12,535 nt of DNA, from contig JAICQW010000038.1 of assembly GCA_025937665.1 (NCBI GenBank), positions 1-12,535 of the forward strand, given 5' to 3'. The notes beneath the pieces were generated by a model. It saw nothing but the letters and a program-made list of their open reading frames with translations. It was not told the origin of the DNA and did not search any database. The stretch is from Nitrososphaeraceae archaeon (GTDB taxonomy: Archaea > Thermoproteota > Nitrososphaeria > Nitrososphaerales > Nitrososphaeraceae). Positions 6,542 to 12,535 of this stretch are shown here, one piece after another (within the stretch, counting starts at the first letter, position 1; every line of letters begins with the position of its first letter). A program made the position numbers and the translations under genes.

Positions 6542-7930
6542 TTATTTTGAACCTAGGATATTTTTCTTCGAAAGAGCACTGTCTAGTTCTTCTTTTGTCA
6601 TTAGTCCCTTTTCAAGTATCAATTCTCTAATGCTTTTATTGGTGGCCATTGACTCTTTGTATATCTCTGATGCTTTAAGGTATCCTATGTGGGGATTGAG
6701 CAGAGTTACTAGAATTGGACTCTTTTCCACAAATGATTCAAGTTTCTGCTCATTTGCTTTTAGTCCATCTATCATATTATGCGAATAAATTGGCAGAAAA
6801 TTTTTTAACATATCAGTCGATTCTAATATGTTTTTTATCATGCCTGGTAACATTACATTTAGCTCAAATTGACCTGCCTGCGCAGCCATAGCAATGGAGA
6901 CATCATTTCCTACGATAATAAAACAAATCATGTTAAGGCATTCAGATAGTGAAGGATTTACTTTACCAGGCATTATCGACGATCCGGCATGTACGGCAGG
7001 AATTGTAATTTCTGATAGTCCCGCAGTAGGCCCTGATGCCATCAACCTGATATCATTTGACATCTTTATTAACTCGATTGCGATATTTCTTAGGGTAGAA
7101 GAACACATCGTTGTCTCAAATTTGCTTTGCAAAGAGAAGAAATAGTTTTGTGACGGCTTTAAATTTAATTCAGAGATCTGGGAGAGATATTTGACAACTA
7201 GTTTATCATATCCTGGCGGTGCATTAGCCCCCGTACCAACTGCTGTACCACCCAGTCCCACATATTCTAGGTCGGCACATGCATCCACAATCTTACTCAG
7301 ACCCCTTTTTAGTGAAAAAGCATATACATCAAACTCAGCGCCCAGTGTAACTGGTATTGCATCCATCAAGTGAGTTCGACCAATTTTCATAACTTCTCTG
7401 AATTCCTGAGCCTTTTTTTCAAGCGACAGTATGAGTGTCTTAAGCGACTCTACAACTCCTTTCATATTCATTAATAACGCAACATGCATCGCAGTTGGAA
7501 AAGTATCGTTACTAGACTGTGACATATTTACATCATCGTTAGGACTTATGAATGAGTAATCGCCAATACTATGATCACTAATTTCAAGAGCTTTGTTTGC
7601 AATTACTTCATTCATATTCATATTAAATGCAGTTCCTGCACCTGAATTGATAGTATCAACTATGATTTGATCTTGCAATTTTCCCGATAATATCTCATCA
7701 CAAGCCTTTACTATTGCATCTGATTTTTCTACTGGGAGCGTCTTCAAATCTCTGTTTGCAAGTGCCGCAGAACGTTTTATCATAGCAAATGCCTTTATCA
7801 TGTTCACATGAGGTTTCTGACCAGTTACTTTGTATTGGTTCGAAGCTCTAACGGAAAATGGTCCATAATACGCATTAGATGGAACTTTAACCTCACCTAG
7901 AGAATCCTTATCAAGACGATACGGTTCCAT
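6542..7930 (-). CDS. Aspartase/fumarase family lyase: class II fumarase or aspartate ammonia-lyase
   Basis: The 462-residue protein is a full-length member of the family, which splits water or ammonia from malate or aspartate to give fumarate. The signature GSSIMPGKVNP (316-326) carries the catalytic Ser318. Substrate-site residues T100, S139-S140-N141, T186-H187, K323 and N325 are in place. The evidence on which enzyme it is conflicts. SSND (139-142), GRTHL (184-188) and GGTAVGTG (227-234) look like fumarase. SGAGT (96-100, with Ala98 where fumarase has Ser), IVGNDVSIAMAAQAGQ (338-353) and NPHIGY with the RELILEKGL tail look like aspartase. If a fumarase, it serves the C4-acid part of central carbon metabolism. 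If an aspartase, it breaks down aspartate. The ATG at 7930 is supported by a TATA-like element at -26. Family certain; reaction about even, with fumarase slightly preferred on pathway need. Confidence 0.88.
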   Translation of the reverse strand: MEPYRLDKDSLGEVKVPSNAYYGPFSVRASNQYKVTGQKPHVNMIKAFAMIKRSAALANRDLKTLPVEKSDAIVKACDEILSGKLQDQIIVDTINSGAGTAFNMNMNEVIANKALEISDHSIGDYSFISPNDDVNMSQSSNDTFPTAMHVALLMNMKGVVESLKTLILSLEKKAQEFREVMKIGRTHLMDAIPVTLGAEFDVYAFSLKRGLSKIVDACADLEYVGLGGTAVGTGANAPPGYDKLVVKYLSQISELNLKPSQNYFFSLQSKFETTMCSSTLRNIAIELIKMSNDIRLMASGPTAGLSEITIPAVHAGSSIMPGKVNPSLSECLNMICFIIVGNDVSIAMAAQAGQFELNVMLPGMIKNILESTDMLKNFLPIYSHNMIDGLKANEQKLESFVEKSPILVTLLNPHIGYLKASEIYKESMATNKSIRELILEKGLMTKEELDSALSKKNILGSK

Positions 7931-7952
7931 AAATACGAAAACCAGCGTTGAT

Positions 7953-7960
7953 CTAATAAA
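7953..7960 (-). promoter_or_regulatory. TATA-like element for the fumarase/aspartase-family gene
   Basis: The minus strand reads TTTATTAG, centred 26-27 bases before the ATG at 7930. It lies in the 114-base spacer after the YjbQ gene, which holds nothing else I can identify. Confidence 0.45.
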
Positions 7961-8044
7961 TCAATCGACTCTGCACCGAGGACTCACTATTCGCAATAAT
8001 CGATCAGCTCTAATTCATCAGGCGTGTTCTTGTGATGTATATTT

Positions 8045-8464
8045 TTACACTCCTATCACTTTGACGAGGACTTTCTTGTTGCGACAACCATCAAATTCTC
8101 CATAAAAAATTTGTTCCCAAGGTCCAAAATCAAGTTTACCCTTGGTGATGGCTACCACTGTCTCACGACCCATTATTTGACGCTTTAAATGAGCATCGGC
8201 GTTATCTTCTCCAGTATCATTGTGCGAATATTGTTTTGTGGGTAAATGTGGTGCTAGATTCTCAAGCCATTTCTCAAAATCCTGATGCAAGCCTGACTCA
8301 TTATCATTAATAAAAATACTCGATGTTATATGCATAGAATTGACCAGACAAATGCCTTCACTGACCTCTGATTCACACACAATTTTTTCTATCTCTGAAG
8401 TTATGTTTACCAATTTGAATTTCTTTTCAGTGTTAAAAGTTAAGTATTTTGTAGTTGACTTCAT
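8045..8464 (-). CDS. YjbQ/UPF0047 family protein
   Basis: The 139-residue single-domain protein has the family's usual length. Landmarks are MHITSSIFINDNESGL (44-59), HNDTGEDNADAHLK (81-94), the G-KLDFGPWEQIFYGEFDGCR stretch (108-128) and a closing VLVKVIGV strand. The conserved His, Glu and Asp residues of these motifs form the pocket seen in family structures. Members are annotated as secondary thiamine-phosphate synthases because some rescue thiamine-phosphate synthase (thiE) mutants. The physiological role is unsettled, so thiamine synthesis is only a possibility here; no other thiamine gene is nearby. It is divergent from the Vgb-like gene across a 94-base spacer. The ATG at 8464 is supported by a TATA-like element at about -25. 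Confidence 0.9.
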   Translation of the reverse strand: MKSTTKYLTFNTEKKFKLVNITSEIEKIVCESEVSEGICLVNSMHITSSIFINDNESGLHQDFEKWLENLAPHLPTKQYSHNDTGEDNADAHLKRQIMGRETVVAITKGKLDFGPWEQIFYGEFDGCRNKKVLVKVIGV

Positions 8465-8480
8465 GTTAATGAAAAATTAA

Positions 8481-8493
8481 GTTTATTATTTAA
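8481..8493 (-). promoter_or_regulatory. TATA box for the YjbQ gene
   Basis: The minus strand reads TTTAAATAATAAAC, with the centre about 25 bases before the ATG at 8464. It is in the divergent spacer with the Vgb-like gene. On the other strand a less clear AT-rich stretch (8524-8540) probably serves that gene. Confidence 0.5.
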
Positions 8494-8558
8494 ATGGTGC
8501 ATGGACAGGAAATAAAAAAACTCTTATTAGATCTATTAACATTTCAAATCGCTAAAGC

Positions 8559-10148
8559 ATGTTCAGTATTCAAACTTTTACAAGACCTAGGTTACTCTTT
8601 TTGATACTCTCGGCCATAATAATACTCTTAGTGGTGGGTTTTAACCCGGGCAAACATAATGTTGCTTTGGCGCAATCAGACCAATTTCCTCAATTGCAGA
8701 GTACTTCCAGAGACCAAGCGATCTTACAATTTCAAATGCAATTTTGTGGAATGAATTCTACACAAAATAGCAACTCTTTTGTCACAGAGTATTTACTTCC
8801 TCAGAAATGCGAAATGCCCCTTGGTATCCTGGCAGAAAATGATTCAGTATGGTATATTTCAACCAAGTTGGGTCACCTTGGCATATTAAATACTGTGGAT
8901 AAAAATATTCAGTCATTTTCAATCCCTGTCTGGGATAGTCGATCAAGACCGACTGATATTTCACAAACATGGGACATAAAATCGGACTCTAAAGGAAACA
9001 TCTGGTTTACTGATGAAAAACAAAATGCAATTTGGAGATATGAACCAGGTAGAAATAATTTTAGCTTCTTTCCTATCCCGGAACGTCCTTCAACATTTGG
9101 AACTATTTATCCTGTTTCAATAGTATTTAGCGAAGATGATATTTATCTTGCCGGAATTCGGTCAAAATCCCTTTGGTTTGCAAATGTATCAGATCTGAAA
9201 AACAATTCGTCTGAAGGTATATCAAATATTTCTCTGCCATTATCTTCATTCAAAGGAATAGATCCGGATCTTGTCAGCACTGGTTCAATCGAAATAGACA
9301 AGGATCGTAATGTCCTCTGGATTTCGGTACTTGCGTTTGCTGCTAAAGGTCAGTTATTCAAGTTTGATATGGATTCAAGAACATTTACAACTTATGATCT
9401 ACCACCACACCTTAATTCGCCAGTAGGTATCGCTATTGATAAGAAGGGAAATCCTTGGGTTACCGATCATGGAACTAGTATATTTTTCATGGTAAATTCA
9501 ACAGATGGCAAAGTTACTGAATATAGTACATCGCCACTCCTCATCAGCTCTGCTAATGGTCCAAATATTTCCGGTGATACACTACCCTACTGGATAAAGA
9601 TGGATCCAGCAGGAAATTTATGGTTCAACGAACATGTTGGTAACAAGCTTGCAAGATTCAATAATACAGATGGGACACTTGTTGAATATAGGATACCTAC
9701 TCAAAATAAATTCATGCCTCCGGGGATTTCTAATACTCTTCAGTTTTCGATAGGAAAAAATAACCAAATATGGTTCTCAGAATGGACAGAAAATAAACTA
9801 GGCATGTTAGATGGTTCAAAATCTCTCCCATTTGTTGTAGATACTAGCTCTACGGAGTTTGCTGCAAAGAAAGGTGAGACTATTGAAATCCCTCTTGTTA
9901 TTTCAGCCAACGATAAAGTCAATATCAAGATGATTGCATCATCGACATTCACCAAAACTGGAAGCTTTGGCAATTCAACATCTTCATTTAGCCAGGAATC
10001 CTTTTCAATGAATCCAGGCGAGACAAAGAATATTACATTTTTAGTTACACCTTCAAATGACCTCGCAGTAGGCGATTATACTATAATGATTGGGGCAGAA
10101 AATAATGAAGTATCATACCTAGATTCAATAAAATTACATATCTCTTAG
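8559..10148 (+). CDS. Secreted Vgb-like beta-propeller protein
   Basis: The 529-residue protein has an N-terminal hydrophobic segment (about 11-28) ending near ALA (36-38), a likely signal peptide. A propeller of Vgb/SMP-30-like blades follows. The repeated blade motif (G-N-x-W-F/V-x-E/D) is plain at GNIWFTDEKQNAIWRYEP (146-163), GNPWVTDHGTS (297-307), GNLWFNEHVGNKLARF (352-367) and NQIWFSEWTENKLGML (402-417). A separate C-terminal domain of about 90 residues (435-529) looks like an Ig-type beta-sandwich, with the NPGETKNITFLVTP pattern of archaeal surface proteins. Two cysteines (63 and 83) could form a disulfide, and many N-x-S/T sites suggest glycosylation. True Vgb linearises streptogramin B antibiotics; a role in drug resistance is not implied here, since such propellers are common in ammonia-oxidising archaea without a known function. 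It converges on pgk with a one-base gap. Confidence 0.85.
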   Translation: MFSIQTFTRPRLLFLILSAIIILLVVGFNPGKHNVALAQSDQFPQLQSTSRDQAILQFQMQFCGMNSTQNSNSFVTEYLLPQKCEMPLGILAENDSVWYISTKLGHLGILNTVDKNIQSFSIPVWDSRSRPTDISQTWDIKSDSKGNIWFTDEKQNAIWRYEPGRNNFSFFPIPERPSTFGTIYPVSIVFSEDDIYLAGIRSKSLWFANVSDLKNNSSEGISNISLPLSSFKGIDPDLVSTGSIEIDKDRNVLWISVLAFAAKGQLFKFDMDSRTFTTYDLPPHLNSPVGIAIDKKGNPWVTDHGTSIFFMVNSTDGKVTEYSTSPLLISSANGPNISGDTLPYWIKMDPAGNLWFNEHVGNKLARFNNTDGTLVEYRIPTQNKFMPPGISNTLQFSIGKNNQIWFSEWTENKLGMLDGSKSLPFVVDTSSTEFAAKKGETIEIPLVISANDKVNIKMIASSTFTKTGSFGNSTSSFSQESFSMNPGETKNITFLVTPSNDLAVGDYTIMIGAENNEVSYLDSIKLHIS

Positions 10149-10149
10149 A

Positions 10150-11337
10150 CTAATTTACCTGTTCAAGAGCTTCAATCCCTGGCATTTTATCGCCTGCCAA
10201 AAATCTCAATGTCGCCCCACCTCCAGTAGACAGATGAGTTACTTCACTTTCTGATACGCCTGATTTTTTCAGGGCTGCAATTGTGTCTCCACCACCGACA
10301 AGCGTCATCGCTCCTCTCCAAAATGCAAGAGCCATACTCCTGGCTACATTCATAGTTCCGTTCGCAAATTGTCCTACTTCAAACAACCCCATAGGTCCAT
10401 TCCAAAAAATAGTACCAAAGCCATTTCCACCTATTTCTGAAGAATAAATCCTAGAAGTTTCAATGCCAATATCAAAACCACTCATTCCATTTGGTATATC
10501 GCCAGTTACAGTAGAATATGAGTTCTCCTCAGAAGAAACAACATGATCTACTGGAAGTAATATCTTCTCCCCATAAGAAGAAAGTGCATTCTTTACCCAA
10601 TCAAAATGTTCCTCATCAAATAACGAATTACCAATGTTAAATCCCTTAGCCTTAAGAAATGTATACGCTGCGCCTCCTCCTACCAGTAATTTGTCTGCCT
10701 TTGGGAGTAAATTTTCCAGGGCACCAATTTTATCCTTAATCTTGGAACCGCCTACTACCAAGGTAAATGGCTTTCTTGGATTATATCTTATCATGGAAAG
10801 ATATTCTATCTCCTTTTTTAAACTAAACCCTGCTAAACGGATGTCGAAATTTCTTACAGCTCCATATGTAGAAGAGTGTTTTCTATGAGAAGTGCTAAAT
10901 GCATCATTTACGTATATATCGGCCAAGGAGGATATAGATTTTGAAAACTCGGGGTCATTATTCTGCTCTTCAGCATAATATCTCAAATTCTCCAATAACA
11001 ATATGTTCCCAAGGCCAAGTTTCTCTATCTTGCTATTTACTTCGGTACCTATGCAATCTTGGACAAAGTCAACCTTTCGATTGAGTATTTCTTTCAATCT
11101 TGTCGCTACGGGAGCAAGAGAATTATTATTATCGCGTAACGCAGGTCTGCCTAAATGAGAAGCCAATATTACTTTGGCCCCTCTTTTCACAAGATACTCA
11201 ATGGTTGGAATTGCACTTCTTATTCTATAATCTTCAGCAACTGCTCCGTCGCTAACCGTTACGTTAAAGTCAACTCTGACTAGAACCTTCTTTCCATAAT
11301 ATTGAATATCATCAAGGTCTGATATAGATCGAAGCAA
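10150..11337 (-). CDS. pgk: Phosphoglycerate kinase
   Basis: This cytoplasmic enzyme interconverts 3-phosphoglycerate plus ATP and 1,3-bisphosphoglycerate plus ADP. In autotrophic archaea it runs mainly toward sugar synthesis. The 395-residue protein is full length. The N-lobe has RVDFN (21-25), ASHLGRP (59-65), LENLRY (115-120) and NDAFSTSHRKHSS (144-156), which bind the substrate. The C-lobe has GGSKIKDK (196-203), the GPMGLFE nucleotide loop (314-320) and VGGGDT (347-352). The end LSTGGGATLRFLAG (369-382) is intact. The start codon is TTG at 11337: the codon before it is an in-frame TAG, so the protein cannot extend further, and no ATG occurs before the first conserved motif. A TATA box is centred 22-23 bases upstream, overlapped by a palindrome that may regulate the gene. 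Confidence 0.95.
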   Translation of the reverse strand: MLRSISDLDDIQYYGKKVLVRVDFNVTVSDGAVAEDYRIRSAIPTIEYLVKRGAKVILASHLGRPALRDNNNSLAPVATRLKEILNRKVDFVQDCIGTEVNSKIEKLGLGNILLLENLRYYAEEQNNDPEFSKSISSLADIYVNDAFSTSHRKHSSTYGAVRNFDIRLAGFSLKKEIEYLSMIRYNPRKPFTLVVGGSKIKDKIGALENLLPKADKLLVGGGAAYTFLKAKGFNIGNSLFDEEHFDWVKNALSSYGEKILLPVDHVVSSEENSYSTVTGDIPNGMSGFDIGIETSRIYSSEIGGNGFGTIFWNGPMGLFEVGQFANGTMNVARSMALAFWRGAMTLVGGGDTIAALKKSGVSESEVTHLSTGGGATLRFLAGDKMPGIEALEQVN

Positions 11338-11353
11338 CTATCTACAACTAAGG

Positions 11354-11365
11354 ATTTTATATGAT
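11354..11365 (-). promoter_or_regulatory. TATA box for pgk
   Basis: The minus strand reads ATCATATAAAAT, one of the clearest TATA matches in the window, centred 22-23 bases before the pgk TTG start. Its upstream edge overlaps the palindrome at 11362-11392. Confidence 0.55.
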
Positions 11366-11392
11366 AGTAGGATAAACTTTTCCCTACTATCA
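11362..11392. repeat. 10-base perfect inverted repeat over the pgk promoter
   Basis: TGATAGTAGG (11362-11371) and CCTACTATCA (11383-11392) are exact reverse complements separated by 11 bases. The arm centres are 21 bases apart, two DNA turns. One arm runs into the pgk TATA box and the other would cover the region where TFB binds. This fits a dimeric regulator's operator. It could instead be an RNA hairpin at the 3' end of the upstream gene's transcript, although no T-run follows it. Confidence 0.6.
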
Positions 11393-11426
11393 AAACCTGC
11401 TAAATTATTATACTATCTTTATCTGT

Positions 11427-11765
11427 CTATGTGTAAAGATTATTGTCTGATTTTCGGATTTCAATTGTGACTCTGTCTCCCACCCTGATTCCTATATCTT
11501 CATACTCCCTCACGCTTACCTTGAATGTAGGAGAATCACTAGCACCTCCACCAGTCATCATTCTTGAAATATTTCCCATTGCCTTTGGAAGGTTCTTCAT
11601 CATGTCTTCTGGAGACGAAAATGCCATAACGTTTGAGCCAAATGGATTCATTGGTTTGTCAGTTTTGTAATCATTAGGATCACTAAAACCAACGAATACG
11701 TAAGGACTTCCATCCTGTGCAGCTTCTATGCGTGCAACAACAAAGTCTTTTTTCATACTTGCCAT
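11427..11765 (-). CDS. Small conserved-looking protein of unknown function, upstream of pgk
   Basis: The 112-residue soluble protein has no signal peptide or membrane segment. It opens with a beta-strand-like FVVARIEAAQDGSPYVFVGF stretch (8-27). A Met- and Gly-rich middle follows (about 40-74: NPFGSNVMAFS, then MMKNLPKAMGNISRMMTGGG), probably flexible. It closes with FKVSVREYEDIGIRVGDRV (81-99) and a TIEIRK strand. The VGDRVTIEI ending is typical of small beta-barrel domains, but I cannot name a family. The start is the ATG at 11765, with a TATA-like element at -25; the Met at residue 4 is an alternative. It precedes pgk by 89 bases on the same strand, but pgk has its own TATA box, so the pair may not be an operon. 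Confidence 0.7.
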   Translation of the reverse strand: MASMKKDFVVARIEAAQDGSPYVFVGFSDPNDYKTDKPMNPFGSNVMAFSSPEDMMKNLPKAMGNISRMMTGGGASDSPTFKVSVREYEDIGIRVGDRVTIEIRKSDNNLYT

Positions 11766-11784
11766 ATTACTTCTTGTCCTAAAG

Positions 11785-11794
11785 GATATAATTG
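11785..11794 (-). promoter_or_regulatory. TATA box for the 112-residue protein gene
   Basis: The minus strand reads CAATTATATC, centred about 25 bases before the ATG at 11765. This supports independent, near-leaderless transcription. Confidence 0.5.
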
Positions 11795-11865
11795 CTTTTC
11801 CCTATTGAAGTGTGCAAATCACACAGGATTTCATCTCAAAACATTTACCAAAGTCAGGAACTCTG

Positions 11866-11901
11866 CCGCTAATTGTAATCTTTACATTTGCGCAATAGTG
11901 G
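11866..11901. other. Possible nested stem-loop in the spacer downstream of rpl10e
   Basis: CCGCTA (11866-11871) can pair with TAGTGG (11896-11901), with one G-U pair. Inside it TGTAA (11874-11878) pairs exactly with TTACA (11882-11886) around a three-base loop. It lies 38 bases past the L10e stop in the 173-base spacer 11766-11938. It may be a transcript 3'-end structure. The stems are short, so chance is possible. Confidence 0.25.
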
Positions 11902-11938
11902 ATTTAATGATATCGAGTAAATTTGAGTACTACTTATT

Positions 11939-12445
11939 CTAGTTAGATTTACCGCTTAATTCAGTTATTCTAACACTTGTTGGACAGCCTAATTTGCTTG
12001 ATGCTACCTTAAAACCGCGTTTAGCAAGCTCTAAATTTTCTTTTGAAACAAATGCTTCAAATATTGATTGTTCTGGCTTTACCCTTGCAGCAAGACCAGT
12101 AGCCTTACCAAAAGCTCTCCTCATTCCTTCCTGTAATCTGTCTGCTCCAGCAGTTGCAATCATCTTATTTTCACGTAAGACTAGATGAGGATACACTGTA
12201 AGCCTAGAAAAGAAACTCAAATCACCGGCTTGAGCCATTGACTTGTTTGCCGCAAGCCTTGCAGCTTCTAGTGCGTTGTGCCTGATTTGCATTTTTTCGC
12301 TAACAATTAGTTCAAGTTTATAATCATAATCTTCTTTGGATTGGCCTGATGAAAACCTTGCAATTTTTAGCTGAGGTTTTCCAGAAATATATTCTCTCCT
12401 AACATACGGCATTCCCTTTGTTTCTCGGTAATTAACGCCTTTCAC
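11939..12445 (-). CDS. rpl10e: Large-subunit ribosomal protein L10e (L16 homologue)
   Basis: L10e is the archaeal/eukaryotic counterpart of bacterial L16. It sits near the tRNA-binding and peptidyl-transferase region of the large subunit. The 168-residue protein has the family's usual length. Landmarks are QIRHNALEAARLAANK (53-68), YPHLVLRENKMIATAGADR (85-103), LQEGMRRAFGKATGLAARV (104-122) and the C-terminal KRGFKVASSKLGCPTSVRI (142-160). The start codon is GTG (12445), placed so that the protein begins MKGVNYRETKG, as expected for archaeal L10e. An AT-rich element about 23 bases upstream also appears to serve the divergent gene. The next minus-strand gene begins 173 bases downstream with its own TATA box, so L10e is probably transcribed alone. 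Confidence 0.95.
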   Translation of the reverse strand: MKGVNYRETKGMPYVRREYISGKPQLKIARFSSGQSKEDYDYKLELIVSEKMQIRHNALEAARLAANKSMAQAGDLSFFSRLTVYPHLVLRENKMIATAGADRLQEGMRRAFGKATGLAARVKPEQSIFEAFVSKENLELAKRGFKVASSKLGCPTSVRITELSGKSN

Positions 12446-12462
12446 AAATCATCACTTGTTTT

Positions 12463-12473
12463 AATACTTAAAT
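12463..12473. promoter_or_regulatory. Shared AT-rich promoter element between rpl10e and the right-edge gene
   Basis: The stretch AATACTTAAAT lies 23 bases upstream of the L10e GTG on one strand and about 30 bases upstream of the ATG at 12500 on the other. The whole divergent spacer is only 54 bases, so the two core promoters must overlap. Confidence 0.4.
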
Positions 12474-12499
12474 CCCTCTTTCAGAGTGATTTAATCGTT

Positions 12500-12535
12500 A
12501 TGTCTTCAGAAGCAGATCAAAACAGTGAATTCCAA
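12500..12535 (+). CDS. First 12 codons of an unidentified gene, runs off the right edge
   Basis: An ATG at 12500 opens a plus-strand frame (MSSEADQNSEFQ) that stays open to the window edge. It is supported mainly by the AT-rich element about 30 bases upstream and by the divergent layout with rpl10e. The polar, acidic start suggests a soluble protein. Nothing more can be said about function from 12 residues. Confidence 0.5.
   Translation, partial: MSSEADQNSEFQ

Noticed and set aside
6363..6956. A 12-base word AGATAGTGAAGG present both near 6363 and near 6945
   Set aside because: Both copies are coding and encode Pro-Ser-Leu-Ser with the same codons in two unrelated proteins. This is best explained as coincidence.
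7990..8030. TGATGA followed by CTGA on the minus strand between the YjbQ and lyase genes, resembling C and D' boxes
   Set aside because: Only seven bases separate the boxes, too short for a guide, and no second C'/D pair is present.
8559..10148. Antibiotic resistance (virginiamycin B lyase) for the propeller protein
   Set aside because: Similarity is to the general blade pattern; the protein is secreted and carries an extra domain, and such homologues are common in environmental archaea without any resistance role.
11810..11824. GTGTG-CAAAT-CACAC inverted repeat upstream of the 112-residue protein gene
   Set aside because: A five-base stem with no T-run and no recurrence elsewhere; too weak to call a terminator or operator.

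Overview
This window looks like ordinary chromosomal DNA from an ammonia-oxidising archaeon of the Nitrososphaeria (Thaumarchaeota), most likely a soil lineage with an AT-rich genome such as Nitrosocosmicus. That placement is inference from four things. There are two archaeal/eukaryotic-type ribosomal proteins (L15e, L10e). The signal peptidase is of the archaeal/Sec11 type. There are small proteins of the sort typical of this phylum. Finally, an AT-rich TATA-like element lies 22-30 bases upstream of most start codons, the pattern expected for archaeal leaderless transcripts. I see no mobile element, CRISPR array, tRNA, rRNA or sign of recent gene transfer. Base composition is even throughout.

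Layout. Positions 1-144 (minus) hold the start of an unidentified gene that runs off the left edge. Next is a secreted PQQ-type glucose/sorbosone dehydrogenase (minus, 234-1508). A 203-base divergent spacer separates it from a plus-strand pair, sufD and a Rieske ferredoxin (1712-3482). A signal peptidase I (minus, 3495-4064) converges on that pair and is divergent from a small conserved archaeal protein (plus, 4128-4535). From 8464 down to 4550 five genes run in a row on the minus strand: a YjbQ-family protein, an aspartase/fumarase-family lyase, a small membrane-anchored protein, a D-3-phosphoglycerate dehydrogenase-like enzyme and ribosomal protein L15e. Divergent from this row is a secreted Vgb-like beta-propeller (plus, 8559-10148). 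It ends one base from the end of phosphoglycerate kinase (minus, 10150-11337). Upstream of pgk are a small unknown protein (minus, 11427-11765) and ribosomal protein L10e (minus, 11939-12445). A plus-strand gene begins at 12500 and leaves the window.

Working together. Phosphoglycerate kinase and the SerA-like dehydrogenase act on neighbouring steps around 3-phosphoglycerate (gluconeogenesis and serine synthesis). The fumarase/aspartase-family lyase feeds the C4-acid or aspartate/fumarate pool. SufD and the Rieske protein belong to iron-sulfur cluster assembly and electron transfer. The two secreted beta-propellers and the signal peptidase belong to the cell-surface/export side. Most genes appear to be transcribed singly, because nearly every one has its own TATA-like element; sufD-Rieske is the only clear operon.

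I found no convincing undescribed system. The most notable signals are a 10-base palindrome and repeated ACTATC words over the pgk promoter, a sufD-Rieske unit apart from sufB/sufC, a lyase with mixed fumarase and aspartase signatures, and several small uncharacterised proteins. No stretch longer than 203 bases lacks a gene.
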